From: Flavobacteriia bacterium
Lineage (GTDB): Bacteria; Bacteroidota; Bacteroidia; Flavobacteriales_D; Crocinitomicaceae
Reading direction: 5' to 3'
NCBI GenBank assembly: GCA_016183815.1
Contig: JACPDW010000016.1
Span: 27,082 to 91,081, forward strand
DNA: 64,000 bases
Shown: piece after piece, positions 54,583-63,865 of the stretch
How the letters are laid out: every line of letters begins with the position of its first letter
Position numbering within the stretch: the first letter of the stretch is position 1
Position numbers and translations under genes: made by a program
Notes under the pieces: generated by a model
Databases searched by the model: none
Told to the model about the DNA's origin: nothing
Seen by the model: the letters and a program-made list of their open reading frames with translations, nothing else

Positions 54583-55070
54583 TGGCTACAAAACACCAGC
54601 CCTACTCTGTTTTTTCAAACCAAGATATTCCTAAAAGTGCCGATGTGAAAGTCGGCATTGTTGTTTCAGAATGGAATGGTGACATTACAGAGAAATTATT
54701 TCAAGGTGCATATACTACTTTACTAGAAAATGGTGTATCTAAAAATAATATTTTTATATATAAAGTTCCAGGTGCTTTTGAATTGCCATTAGCATGTAAA
54801 ATGTTAATTAATAAAAATACTATTGATGGTGTAATAGCAATTGGGGTTGTTATTCAAGGTGAAACTAAACATTTTGATTACGTTTGTCAAGGTACAACTC
54901 AGGGCTTAATGCAATGTCAATTAGACACTTTAAAACCCATCTCTTTTTGTTTATTGACCGACCAAAATAAACAACAGTCTATTGATCGTTCTGGTGGCAA
55001 ATATGGAAATAAAGGGATTGAAAGTGCAATTACTTGTTTAAAAATGATTCATTTTATTAAAAATTTATGA
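54582..55070 (+). CDS. ribH: 6,7-dimethyl-8-ribityllumazine synthase
   Basis: A 162-residue protein with the lumazine synthase motifs: VGIVVSEWNGDITEKLFQGA (substrate-binding Trp), YKVPGAFELPLACK, DGVIAIGVVIQGETKHFDYVC with the catalytic His, and NKGIESAITCLKMI. It makes the direct precursor of riboflavin. The other rib genes are not in the window. It overlaps glmM by four bases. Confidence 0.95.
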   Translation: MATKHQPYSVFSNQDIPKSADVKVGIVVSEWNGDITEKLFQGAYTTLLENGVSKNNIFIYKVPGAFELPLACKMLINKNTIDGVIAIGVVIQGETKHFDYVCQGTTQGLMQCQLDTLKPISFCLLTDQNKQQSIDRSGGKYGNKGIESAITCLKMIHFIKNL

Positions 55071-56461
55071 CTTTAATTAAATCAATATCTGGAATAAGAG
55101 GAACGATTGGTGGCAAACCGAATGAAGGACTTACTCCTTTGGATACTGTAAAATTCGCAACAGCATACGGAATGTGGATTAAAGAAGTTCATCCTGGAAA
55201 AAAAATTAAAGTGATTATAGGTCGAGATGCACGTTTATCTGGTCAAATGATTTCAGATTTAGTATCCTCAACACTAATTTCACTGGGAATTGATGTAATA
55301 AATCTTGGTCTATCTACTACACCAACAGTAGAAATTGCAGTACCAATGGAAAATGCTCAAGGTGGTATAATTTTAACAGCTAGTCATAATCCTAAACAGT
55401 GGAATGCATTAAAATTATTGAACGAAAAAGGAGAATTTATTTCTGCAAAAGAAGGTGAAAAACTCATTCAACTTGCAGAAAATGAATCTTTTGAATATTC
55501 AAATATTGATGAATTAGGAATAATTATTAACAACGATACATATTTAGACAAACATATTCAATCAATTTTAGAATTAGAGCTTGTTAATGTTGAAGCGATA
55601 AAAAAAGCCAATTTTTCTATTGTAGTTGATGCCGTTAATTCGTCAGGAGGGATTTTTGTACCAAAACTTCTTGAAGCATTGGGAGTAAAAAATATAATAA
55701 AAATTCATTGTGATCCTACGGGTCATTTTCCTCATAATCCAGAACCACTTCCAGAACATCTTGGTGATTTATCAGCTAAGATTATTGAAGAACAAGCGGA
55801 CTTAGGCATCACTGTTGACCCAGACGTTGACCGTTTAGCAATGGTTTGTGAAGATGGTTCAATGTTTGGCGAGGAATATACTTTGGTTGCAGTAAGCGAT
55901 TATGTTTTAAAAAATACACCTGGAGCAACTGTCTCAAATTTATCTTCAACAAAAGCATTAAGAGATATTACAGAACAAAACGGACAAAAATATTATGCTG
56001 CCTCAGTAGGTGAAGTTAATGTGGTTGAAAAAATGAAAGCCGTGCAAGCTGTTATTGGTGGAGAGGGAAATGGAGGGGTAATTTATCCAAAGTCTCATTT
56101 TGGTCGCGATGCTTTAGTCGGAATTGCTTTGTTTTTAAGTCATCTAGCACTTTCTGGCCAAAAAATAAGTGAATTAAGAGATTCTTATCCAAAGTATGTT
56201 ATTTCTAAAAACAAAATTGAACTTAATCCAAAGATTGATGTGGACGCTCTTTTGAATGAAATTGCAGAAAAATTCAAAGACGAAGAAGTAGATGTTACTG
56301 ATGGCGTGAAAATATACATCGAAAATGAATGGGTTCATTTAAGAAAAAGTAATACAGAGTCAATTATAAGGATTTATTCTGAAAGTAAAACAGAAGAAAA
56401 GGCAACACTTTTTGCTCAAAAATTTATAAATTTAATCAATGAGATGATTCTCGTTAAATAA
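55067..56461 (+). CDS. glmM: Phosphoglucosamine mutase-type phosphohexomutase
   Basis: A 464-residue alpha-D-phosphohexomutase with the phosphoserine loop TASHNPKQWN (Ser106), the metal loop DPDVDRLAM near residue 250, and GEGNGGVIYP near 335. In Bacteroidota this form usually serves as GlmM, converting glucosamine-6-phosphate to the 1-phosphate for peptidoglycan. A phosphoglucomutase or phosphomannomutase role cannot be excluded. It is the last gene of the operon. Confidence 0.88.
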   Translation: MTLIKSISGIRGTIGGKPNEGLTPLDTVKFATAYGMWIKEVHPGKKIKVIIGRDARLSGQMISDLVSSTLISLGIDVINLGLSTTPTVEIAVPMENAQGGIILTASHNPKQWNALKLLNEKGEFISAKEGEKLIQLAENESFEYSNIDELGIIINNDTYLDKHIQSILELELVNVEAIKKANFSIVVDAVNSSGGIFVPKLLEALGVKNIIKIHCDPTGHFPHNPEPLPEHLGDLSAKIIEEQADLGITVDPDVDRLAMVCEDGSMFGEEYTLVAVSDYVLKNTPGATVSNLSSTKALRDITEQNGQKYYAASVGEVNVVEKMKAVQAVIGGEGNGGVIYPKSHFGRDALVGIALFLSHLALSGQKISELRDSYPKYVISKNKIELNPKIDVDALLNEIAEKFKDEEVDVTDGVKIYIENEWVHLRKSNTESIIRIYSESKTEEKATLFAQKFINLINEMILVK

Positions 56462-56503
56462 TAATTTTTTTTGTTAATATACAAGTATTCTTGTTTTTCT
56501 CCT

Positions 56504-56615
56504 AAAGTCAAACTCCTATAATGCAGACGTCATCGTCCCGAAAAATAAATCTTTTTATGTAATCTTCTAATTCATATTTAATCGGGATCTATTCCGTCAT
56601 ACATTCTAGTTGTCC
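56504..56615. repeat. Interspersed repeat unit A
   Basis: It begins AAAGTCAAACTCCTATAATG, contains GCAGACGTCATCG and CGGGATCTATTCCGTCAT, and ends ATTCTAGTTGTCC. Unit B at 56867-56980 has the same blocks in the same order; only the AT-rich middle (about 45 bp) differs. The CCCGA and TCGGG parts can pair and give a hairpin. Confidence 0.85.
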
Positions 56616-56732
56616 AATCCAAATTCAGCATTAAAAAATGCAGAATCGATTAAGAATTTGTAATCTGGATTTAAAAATCCAGAACAACTTCTAATACCCA
56701 ATACAATTATAAATTGTCCAAAATTAAAAAGT

Positions 56733-56800
56733 ATTATACCGATACAATATGAAAATAGACCAATTCAATTGGACTAACTTGAATATGTATTCGGTATAAT
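56733..56800. repeat. Long imperfect hairpin, diverged copy
   Basis: The arms begin ATTATACCGA and end TCGGTATAAT, and meet at the perfect palindrome CCAATTCAATTGG (56760-56772). It is the third copy of the hairpin found in both long direct repeats of the accessory region, about 36 kb away. Confidence 0.85.
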
Positions 56801-56866
56801 TCGGGATTAACCAAACTAATGCAAATAGTTCGTCCTTAATGGACTCCTATTGCATAAGTTTTGTTT

Positions 56867-56980
56867 AAAGTCGGACTCCTATAATGCAGACGTCATCGAC
56901 CCCGAAGTATATATAACCTTTTTAATCAATAATAATTTTCACCAATCGGGATCTATTCCGTCATGTATTCTAGTTCGTCC
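56867..56980. repeat. Interspersed repeat unit B
   Basis: Shares with unit A the blocks CTCCTATAATGCAGACGTC and ATCGGGATCTATTCCGTCAT, and the ATTCTAGTT end. It lies 250 bp from unit A in the same orientation, with the long hairpin between them. Confidence 0.85.
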
Positions 56981-56986
56981 TAAACG

Positions 56987-57016
56987 CGGACTCCTATAAC
57001 ACAGACGTCATCGACC
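56987..57016. repeat. Partial repeat unit C, overlapping the end of a gene
   Basis: CGGACTCCTATAACACAGAC and the following GTCATCGACC match the first block of units A and B. The unit then stops abruptly inside the 3' end of the leftward phosphatase gene, and its TCA (57008-57010) supplies that gene's stop codon. Confidence 0.85.
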
Positions 57017-59104
57017 TGTTCTAAATTTTAAACTATCTGGTCCTCCAAACTGATCTTGAAAACCATCTGTGAAAAGATAAATTTCATCACCTTTTTCTAA
57101 ATTTATTTTATGTGTAGTGAATGGTCTTGAATGAATATATTTTCCGATAGGTTGTTTATCAGGTTTTATTTCAAAAAGTTCTTTTGTAAGAGTGCTTATC
57201 GATGAATTGCGAAGTACCCAAAGTGGATTGTTTGCTCCTGCCCATAAAATTGTTTGATGGAAAGTTTGATTATCCTTATTGATATCTGATTTTTTATGAA
57301 AAACAACAAGAGAAATATCCATGCCATCTTTCACTTCATTATCTGATTTTTGAAACTCTTGTATTACCAAATCTCTCGTTTTATCTAATATATTACCTGG
57401 GTCGGTCAATCCAAATTCACGTACTGAACGATTTAAAGCGTTATGACAAACAACAGACACTAAAGCACCTGGAACGCCATGACCTGTACAATCGGCAACT
57501 GCAATAAAAATAGATTCATCATTTTCTATCATCCAGTAAAAATCACCAGCAACAATATCTTTAGGTAAGTAAAAGATGAAAGAATTAGGGAAATTAGTTT
57601 TAAAAATTTCCTCTGGTGGCATAATTGCCGATTGTATTCTTTTAGCGTAGGTAATTGAAGAGGTTATTTCTATGTTTTTTTGTTCTACCAATTCTTTTTG
57701 TTTTTCAATGATTTGTTTTTGACGAACATTTTGCTTAAATCTTTTGTATAGGAAAAAAATTAAAATACTTAATAAAAACAAACTTACTCCAAAAATTATT
57801 GAGATATATTTTTGATAAATCTGTTTTTGTTTGGCAATCAATAGTTTTTTATCATTTTCAATTTGATCTAATTCTCTTTGTTTTGTATATTGATAGGCAA
57901 ATTGTTTTTTATAAATTTCTTTTTTGTTTTTTTCATTTTTCAGTATTTCATTTATTTGATTGGCTCTTTCATTCATTTTTAATGCCATTTGCCATTTACT
58001 TTGCTTTTTGTACAAAGAGTATAAATGTGCTGTTGCCCTCTGTTCTATTACTAAATAAGCATTTTTTTGTGCTATTTCAAATGATTGAAGTCCATATTTT
58101 TCTGAAAGAGAGTAATTGTTTTTATAGAATTCCAATAAAGCAAGGTTGTTTAGTATTTCTGAATTTAAATAAGAATCATCAATTTTTTTTCTGATATTAT
58201 AACTTTCCATCAAATACTTTTCTGCTAAAAAAAGGTCTTTTTTGTATTCTAAATAAATATATCCTAAATTGTTGTACACATTGCCTAAGCCCCTCACATC
58301 ATTGATTGCTTTTCTAATTTTAATACTTTTGTTGTATTGATAAATGGCATAGTCAAAATTTTTCAACTCACCTTGAATTAAAGCAATATTATGGTAGGAA
58401 TTGGCTATTTGAAATGAATCATTTATTGTTTTTCTAATAGTTAATGCTTTATAGGCATATTTTAATGCTTGATTATATTCACCTTGCTTTTGATAAACTA
58501 AAGAAATGTTATTCAAGCTGTTACCTATACTCGATGAATCTTTTAATTCATCTTTAATTTTAAGACTTTTGAAATAATAATGAAGCGAAGCGATAACATT
58601 TCCTTGATCATCGTAAATAGAAGCTAAATTATTATAGATTGAGGCAAGTCCATTTTTATGACCAATTTTTCGAAAATAGGGTGCAGATGCTTTAAAATAA
58701 AATGCTGCTTTATTTAAATTACCTTTGAAATAATAATAATATCCTTCATTATTCAAAGAGGAAGCATAATGACTGTAAAAATTTTTCTTAGTTTTAGAAT
58801 TAACTCCTTTCAGTTTAATCAGCTCTTCGGATTGTTCTTTTATAAATTTATTAATTGGATACCAGACTTGATCTTCAGAAATATGCTCTGTGATTGAATC
58901 TAATTTATTTAGAATTAAAGTATCATTTTTTAAAGATTTGACTTTTTTAAAAAATAATAATAATTTTTCCTTTTTGGATTTTTCAAGTACGGAATAATTA
59001 ATTGTATCTAAAAACGACAATTTTTCTTTTGAAATATATGTTTGTGTATAGGAATTATTACAACAAAAAGTTAGAAGAACAATAAATAATAAAATTTTTT
59101 TCAT
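57008..59104 (-). CDS. TPR-containing SpoIIE/PP2C phosphatase, C-terminally truncated
   Basis: A 698-residue protein: signal peptide or anchor, TPR repeats (about 95-400; ASIYNNLASIYDDQGNVIASLHYYFKSL and following), a transmembrane segment (about 435-455), a short coiled coil, then a SpoIIE-type phosphatase domain (KDIVAGDFYWM, ADCTGHGVPGALVSVVC, YLFTDGFQDQFGG). Compared with the paralogue next door, the last 48 residues, including the metal-binding DDITILG, are missing and replaced by TGR from an inserted repeat. Activity is therefore doubtful. The ATG at 59104 is chosen over 59125 because it opens a signal sequence. Confidence 0.85.
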   Translation of the reverse strand: MKKILLFIVLLTFCCNNSYTQTYISKEKLSFLDTINYSVLEKSKKEKLLLFFKKVKSLKNDTLILNKLDSITEHISEDQVWYPINKFIKEQSEELIKLKGVNSKTKKNFYSHYASSLNNEGYYYYFKGNLNKAAFYFKASAPYFRKIGHKNGLASIYNNLASIYDDQGNVIASLHYYFKSLKIKDELKDSSSIGNSLNNISLVYQKQGEYNQALKYAYKALTIRKTINDSFQIANSYHNIALIQGELKNFDYAIYQYNKSIKIRKAINDVRGLGNVYNNLGYIYLEYKKDLFLAEKYLMESYNIRKKIDDSYLNSEILNNLALLEFYKNNYSLSEKYGLQSFEIAQKNAYLVIEQRATAHLYSLYKKQSKWQMALKMNERANQINEILKNEKNKKEIYKKQFAYQYTKQRELDQIENDKKLLIAKQKQIYQKYISIIFGVSLFLLSILIFFLYKRFKQNVRQKQIIEKQKELVEQKNIEITSSITYAKRIQSAIMPPEEIFKTNFPNSFIFYLPKDIVAGDFYWMIENDESIFIAVADCTGHGVPGALVSVVCHNALNRSVREFGLTDPGNILDKTRDLVIQEFQKSDNEVKDGMDISLVVFHKKSDINKDNQTFHQTILWAGANNPLWVLRNSSISTLTKELFEIKPDKQPIGKYIHSRPFTTHKINLEKGDEIYLFTDGFQDQFGGPDSLKFRTGR

Positions 59105-59177
59105 AACATACTTTGATACAAACATAAGATTTATTTTAACCTATTTAACTTGAGTTAGAAAAATTTTACTTAATATA

Positions 59178-61139
59178 TTATATTTTTAATCCTAAAATGG
59201 TTATATCGTCAACTTGTTCGTTGTCTTTTTTCCAGGAAATAAAATTTGTATGAATAATATTTCTTTTTTCATCCATATTTTTTAAATAATTATCTAACAA
59301 TAATTCTCTCATTTGTTTTTGCTTGAATTTTTTATTTTGTACACCACCAAATTGATCTTGATAACCATCTGTAAAAAGATATATTTCATCTCCCTTTTGT
59401 AGTTGAATTATATGTGTATTAAAAAAGGTTGAATGAGCAAATTTTCCTATGGGTTGTTTGTTTGGTTTTGTCTCAATAAGTTCAAGTACATTGTCCGAAT
59501 TTTTACTTAAAATCCAAAGGGGATTGTTGGCTCCTGACCATTTTAACAAATTAGTATTAATATCTAAAATACATAGAGAAATATCCATTCCATCTTTCAC
59601 GTCTTCATTGGATTTTTCAAATTCTTGAACAACAATCTCTCTCGTTTTATCTAATATTTTACCCGGATCAGTTAAACCAAATTCTCGTACTGAACGATTT
59701 AGAGCATTGTAACAAACAACAGACACTAAAGCCCCTGGAACACCGTGACCAGTACAATCAGCAGCTGCAATATAAACAGTATTATTTTCATTAATCATCC
59801 AATAAAAATCTCCAGCAACAATGTCTTTTGGAATATAATAAATAAAATATTCACGAAAAACTTCATTAAAAGTATCATCTTGAGGCAAAATGGCAGATTG
59901 AATTCTTTTAGCGTAGGTAATCGAAGAGGTGATTTCTATATGTTTATCCTCAATTTCCTTTTTCTGAATAGATATTAATTGGTGAGCTTTTCTTTTTTGA
60001 ATAAAAAAACGAGTGATTATAACAATAAAAACTATAAAAAAAAGAATAATAAACAATAAAAACCACATAAAAAGTCTTTGTTTTTTAATTTGATTTCTTT
60101 TTAATAAAATTTCATTGTCTTTAATTTTTCTTTCTTTGTTTAACAACTCAATTTTTTGTTGTTTGTTTTCTGTTTCATGTTTTATTTGAAGATTATTGAT
60201 TGATTCTAAAGATTTTTCATTCAATAGTTTTTCTCTATTTTCAATATACAATTTTAAATATTTAGCTTGTTTTGAAAATTGTTTTTCTTTTTCATAAACC
60301 AAAGCTAAATTTTCATAAACTATTGTTAAATATTCTGAGGAATGAATTTTTTTAGAAAATTCTTCAGCAATTGAAAAATATTCTTTGGATTTAGCTAATT
60401 GATTTATAGTTAAATACGTTTTTCCTAAATTCATTGTACTCAGGGCTATCATTTCAAAATCTTCATATTTTCTTTTAATTTCAAGACATTTTTTGAAATA
60501 ATATAGAGCTTTGTTGTATTCTTTTAAAATACTATACGTTTCACCCAAATCGTTGTACGAATCGCCTAAATCATTTTCTAAGTTTAATTTTTTACGAATT
60601 GTAATGGATTTTAATCTGTAATCCAATGAATTATCATATTCTTTTAGATACAAACAAGCATTCGACAAATTATTTAAAGCAGTAGCTAAATTTTTTTGAT
60701 CATTTTTTTTGTCATGATGTTTTAAAACAATAGAAAAAAGTCTTTTAGCCTCATTATAATTTTCCAAATTCATATAAATCAATCCTAAAGAATTTGAAAT
60801 TCTAGCTTCCCAAACAATATCTTTTGTTTGTTTTGCAACTTTAAGTGCTGTAAATCCGCTGTTTAATCCCAAATCATTTTCACCAGTTATATAATAACAC
60901 ATGGTTAAATGTTGATTTGCATCAAACATTCCTTTTAAATAATTGATATTTGTAGATTTCTCTCTAGCTAAAATGGATAATTCTATAGATTTTCTAGTGT
61001 CGTTCCAACCAATGTTTCTCGCTTCTTGAATTAGCTTATTTATTTGAATTGTATCTTGGGAAAAATTTGAAAAACAATATTCACTATTGATAAAAACGAT
61101 TATCAAAAACAAAAAGTAAAATATTCGTTTTGTGTTCAA
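59178..61139 (-). CDS. TPR-containing SpoIIE/PP2C phosphatase, intact paralogue
   Basis: A 653-residue protein with an N-terminal signal (RIFYFLFLIIVFINSEYCF), TPR repeats (about 60-290), a coiled coil, a transmembrane segment (about 362-384, MWFLLFIILFFIVFIVI) and a cytoplasmic SpoIIE phosphatase domain from about 410. The domain keeps VAGDFYWMI, ADCTGHGVPGALVS, KDGMDISL, IYLFTDGYQDQFGG and the final VDDITILGLKI. It should dephosphorylate a partner switch protein in response to a periplasmic signal. It is upstream of the truncated copy on the same strand. Confidence 0.88.
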   Translation of the reverse strand: MNTKRIFYFLFLIIVFINSEYCFSNFSQDTIQINKLIQEARNIGWNDTRKSIELSILAREKSTNINYLKGMFDANQHLTMCYYITGENDLGLNSGFTALKVAKQTKDIVWEARISNSLGLIYMNLENYNEAKRLFSIVLKHHDKKNDQKNLATALNNLSNACLYLKEYDNSLDYRLKSITIRKKLNLENDLGDSYNDLGETYSILKEYNKALYYFKKCLEIKRKYEDFEMIALSTMNLGKTYLTINQLAKSKEYFSIAEEFSKKIHSSEYLTIVYENLALVYEKEKQFSKQAKYLKLYIENREKLLNEKSLESINNLQIKHETENKQQKIELLNKERKIKDNEILLKRNQIKKQRLFMWFLLFIILFFIVFIVIITRFFIQKRKAHQLISIQKKEIEDKHIEITSSITYAKRIQSAILPQDDTFNEVFREYFIYYIPKDIVAGDFYWMINENNTVYIAAADCTGHGVPGALVSVVCYNALNRSVREFGLTDPGKILDKTREIVVQEFEKSNEDVKDGMDISLCILDINTNLLKWSGANNPLWILSKNSDNVLELIETKPNKQPIGKFAHSTFFNTHIIQLQKGDEIYLFTDGYQDQFGGVQNKKFKQKQMRELLLDNYLKNMDEKRNIIHTNFISWKKDNEQVDDITILGLKI

Positions 61140-61194
61140 AATTTTCTTTTTGTAAATTTAGTAATATTGGACTATTTAACAATTACAATTGGTA

Positions 61195-61923
61195 TTATTT
61201 GTTCCAGATTTCCCAAGATTTTTTCGCTTGTTCTATCAACATACTTTTACCATTTAGTATTTCTGCTCCATATTTTTCTCCTTCAAGTAAAAAAGCTGAT
61301 TTTTCTGGATTATAAATCAAATCAATCAATAAATGCTCTTTTCCAATACTTTGATAGGGCAAAGCAGGTTTATTTTTCACATCAGGAAATGTTCCAATCG
61401 GGGTGCAGTTGATTATTAATTTACAAGCATTTAACATATTTTCATTTACTTCTGAAATCAAAAACTGTTGTTTGTTTTTTGGCGTTCTGCTGACATAAAG
61501 TACCTCAATGCCAATTGATTTCAATACATAAGACACTGCTTTTGATGCCCCACCCGTACCTAAAATCAACGCTTTAGTATGGCTATTTTTTAAAAATGGT
61601 TTAATAGATTGATGGAAACCATAATAATCGGTGTTATATCCTTTATACTGATTGTTTTCAAATTTTACCACATTTACAGAACCAATTTCTTTTGCTTCAT
61701 CACTTAAATCTGAAAGTAGAGGAATAACCTGTTCTTTGTAAGGTATGGTGATGTTTAATCCTTTGAATTTTTTACTTAACAAACAACTTTTGACCTCTTC
61801 AATATCTGCACACTCAATATTTTCATAAGTGCATTGAAGGTCGTTTTTTTTGAAAAAATCATTAAAAAATGATGAAGAAAAAGAATAATCTAATTTCTTT
61901 CCAATAAGACCAAAATGTAACAT
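61195..61923 (-). CDS. aroE: Shikimate dehydrogenase
   Basis: A 242-residue enzyme: HFGLIGKKLDYSFSSSFFNDFF, KGLNITIPYKEQVIPLL with the catalytic Lys, GYNTDYYGFHQ with the catalytic Asp, and the NADP motif ALILGTGGASKAVSYVL. It reduces 3-dehydroshikimate in aromatic amino acid synthesis. The start is ATG 61923, inside the upstream stop (TGATG); a TTG three bases earlier is less likely. It is coupled to dedA. Confidence 0.93.
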   Translation of the reverse strand: MLHFGLIGKKLDYSFSSSFFNDFFKKNDLQCTYENIECADIEEVKSCLLSKKFKGLNITIPYKEQVIPLLSDLSDEAKEIGSVNVVKFENNQYKGYNTDYYGFHQSIKPFLKNSHTKALILGTGGASKAVSYVLKSIGIEVLYVSRTPKNKQQFLISEVNENMLNACKLIINCTPIGTFPDVKNKPALPYQSIGKEHLLIDLIYNPEKSAFLLEGEKYGAEILNGKSMLIEQAKKSWEIWNK

Positions 61924-62555
61924 CAATTTTTGGACAACTTACTTTTGATAAAACCAATAATCATAGGTAAAATAGAGATAAATATTATCCCCAAACAAAC
62001 TAAATCTATATTTTCTTTGATCCATTTTACTTCTCCTAAAAGGTAGCCAGCGATGGTTAAGCTGAAAATCCATAAAAATCCACCTAACAAATCAAATATC
62101 AAATATTTTGTATAATTCATTTTACCAATTCCCGCCGCAAAGGGAGCAAAAGTTCTAACAAAAGGAACAAATCGAGCCATTATAATTGCTTTTGTACCAT
62201 TTTTTTCAAAAAATTGTTCTGTTTTGTCTAAATATTCTTTTTTGACAATTTTTTTCCCTCTTATTTTTAATTGAAACACTTTTAATCCCAACGTTCTACC
62301 TACCCAATAATTAACATTATCACCTAATACAGCAGCAATAAATAACGAAAATAGAAGTAAAGTTAAATTTAACTGACCAGAGGCAGCAAACAATCCTGCG
62401 GTAAATAAAAGTGAATCACCTGGTAAAAAAGGCATAGCGACTAATCCAGTTTCTATAAAAATGACCAGAAACAAAACAATATATATGGCAGTTTCAAATC
62501 TTTCGATTAGCCATTCAAAATCAAGGTGTAAGATATGTTCAAAAATTTCTAACAT
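61923..62555 (-). CDS. DedA-family membrane protein
   Basis: A 210-residue DedA/VTT protein with about five hydrophobic segments: ETGLVAMPFLPGDSLLFTAGLFA near residue 37, LGDNVNYWVGRTLG near 78, FEKNGTKAIIMARFVPFVRTFAPFAAGIGKM near 113. These are the re-entrant loops with conserved acidic and arginine residues. Family members flip phospholipids or undecaprenyl phosphate across the inner membrane. It lies two bases after the rhodanese gene. Confidence 0.92.
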   Translation of the reverse strand: MLEIFEHILHLDFEWLIERFETAIYIVLFLVIFIETGLVAMPFLPGDSLLFTAGLFAASGQLNLTLLLFSLFIAAVLGDNVNYWVGRTLGLKVFQLKIRGKKIVKKEYLDKTEQFFEKNGTKAIIMARFVPFVRTFAPFAAGIGKMNYTKYLIFDLLGGFLWIFSLTIAGYLLGEVKWIKENIDLVCLGIIFISILPMIIGFIKSKLSKN

Positions 62556-62557
62556 GC

Positions 62558-62878
62558 TTATTCTATATCAAATTTTGGATTAATTTTTTCTTTCCATTGT
62601 AGCAAACCACCTTCTAAGTTCCACACATTATTGTAAGCTTTCTCAGTATTTAAATAATGACAAACCGCTTCTGAACGACGACCACTTCTGCAAAGAATAA
62701 TTACTTTTTTGTTTTTAGGTATTTCATTTAATCTGTATGGTAATTCTTGCATGCGAATCCATGCACAGTTTGGCAAGTGATCTGTTTCCCATTCATATCG
62801 TTCACGAATATCTATCAAAATTAACTCTTCTTTTTGAAGAATTTGTTCATTTAATTCGTTTACAGAAATATTTTTCAA
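62558..62878 (-). CDS. Rhodanese-like domain protein
   Basis: A 106-residue single rhodanese domain: ILIDIRERYEWETDHLPNCAWI, then the active-site loop VIILCRSGRRSEAVCHYL with the catalytic Cys of CRSGRRS, and NVWNLEGGLLQWKE. It may carry persulfide sulfur; the acceptor is unknown. It starts a three-gene operon with dedA and aroE. Confidence 0.92.
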   Translation of the reverse strand: MKNISVNELNEQILQKEELILIDIRERYEWETDHLPNCAWIRMQELPYRLNEIPKNKKVIILCRSGRRSEAVCHYLNTEKAYNNVWNLEGGLLQWKEKINPKFDIE

Positions 62879-63276
62879 GTAATTATTTTTTCACAAAATT
62901 AAACATTACAGTCAATAATCAAAATTCTATTTAAAAGCAATTAAAAGAATTGTAAGAAAATTTAAATTACTTACAAATAAATCTAATATATATACTTGAA
63001 TTTTATTCTATTTTTCATAAAAAGAAATTATTAGTAAATTGGGATGTAGAGTTTTTCTCTAATTTTTAAAATTATTTCGACAAACAATCCCATTTCCCTG
63101 CTGAATTTATAAAATTTTCATACATCTATCGAAAAATATTTGTTTAGTTCAAAATTAATTTATAAATTGCAAACTAATTGTTAATGTTGTTGTTATGATA
63201 AATCAAATGTATCTATTAAAAACACAAAGTGTGGACAACAGCACTAAACTGAATAAAATATTCATTTACTAAAACC
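62879..63276. other. Intergenic stretch, only a promoter recognised
   Basis: These 398 AT-rich bases lie between the rhodanese operon and a decayed T9SS gene, which are divergent. Besides the leftward promoter at 62894-62923 I see no gene, RNA or repeat. Confidence 0.6.
62894..62923 (-). promoter_or_regulatory. Promoter of the rhodanese-dedA-aroE operon
   Basis: On the minus strand TTTTG (from 62923 downward) and TAATTTTG (62901-62894) are separated by 18 bp, matching the Bacteroidota promoter. The start codon at 62878 is 15 bp further. Confidence 0.6.
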
Positions 63277-63813
63277 ATGTTTATGAAAAAGTTATTTTTT
63301 TTAGTATGTTGTATAACATTTAATATTCTAAATGCACAAAGTGATGCATATCCTGATTTGTTATTAAACGTTGCTGGTGGTGAGGGTAAAGATGCGGGAA
63401 ACGATAGAGATGGAAATATTTATATTGTTGGTGGAGCTGTAAATATATTTAATACGGCTGGCAACTGGAGTTTATAAAGAATTTGCTAATTCAGTGTCCT
63501 TATACGATAAAAGTGTTTATATAGTTGGAGAGTTATTTGCGGGGGGTGGATATAATATAAATTTCAACACCCCCTGGGCAACGGGTAGCAATGAGATCTA
63601 TTGTACCGGTTCTTTTTTAGCAGAGTTTGTAGAAAGCGAAGCAGGTTTGGAAGAATCCAACTTTTCCCCCTTTGGAACGATGCTCAAGGCAGAAAACTGT
63701 ATGATTTAGAGAAAAACAGTAGTTCTTTTAATTTAAAGCTACAAAAAGGAGTTTACTTTATTGAATTAATTTCGGAAAATAGTAGGTATATTGAAAAAAT
63801 TGTGGTGAATTAG
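63277..63813 (+). pseudogene. Decayed T9SS secreted protein
   Basis: The ATG region encodes a signal peptide (MKKLFFLVCCITFNILNAQ) and YPDLLLNVAGGEGKDAGNDRDGNIYIVGGAVN, then a stop at 63475-63477. The +1 frame carries on from about 63460 with ATGVYKEFANSVSLYDKSVYIVGELFAGGG. From about 63670 the first frame resumes with AQGRKLYDLEKNSSSFNL and KGVYFIELISENSRYIEKIVVN, a T9SS sorting domain. Two frame changes and the short total length indicate a remnant. The G and C runs at 63540-63547 and 63575-63580 are possible slip sites. Confidence 0.8.
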
Positions 63814-63865
63814 CAACTCGCAAAAATCTAAAACGACCTTGAGAAAATGAATGTAGAAAACAAAG

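Larger units (their letters stand above)
56462..57007. other. Intergenic stretch filled with interspersed repeats
   Basis: These 546 bases hold two full repeat units of about 113 bp (56504-56615, 56867-56980), the long hairpin (56733-56800) and the start of a third unit (56987-57016), which forms the end of the next gene. No protein-coding frame is present. Confidence 0.85.

Noticed and set aside
56462..57007. Repeat cluster considered as a decayed transposase gene
   Set aside because: None of the six frames gives more than short unrelated peptides; the structure is explained by repeat blocks and a hairpin.
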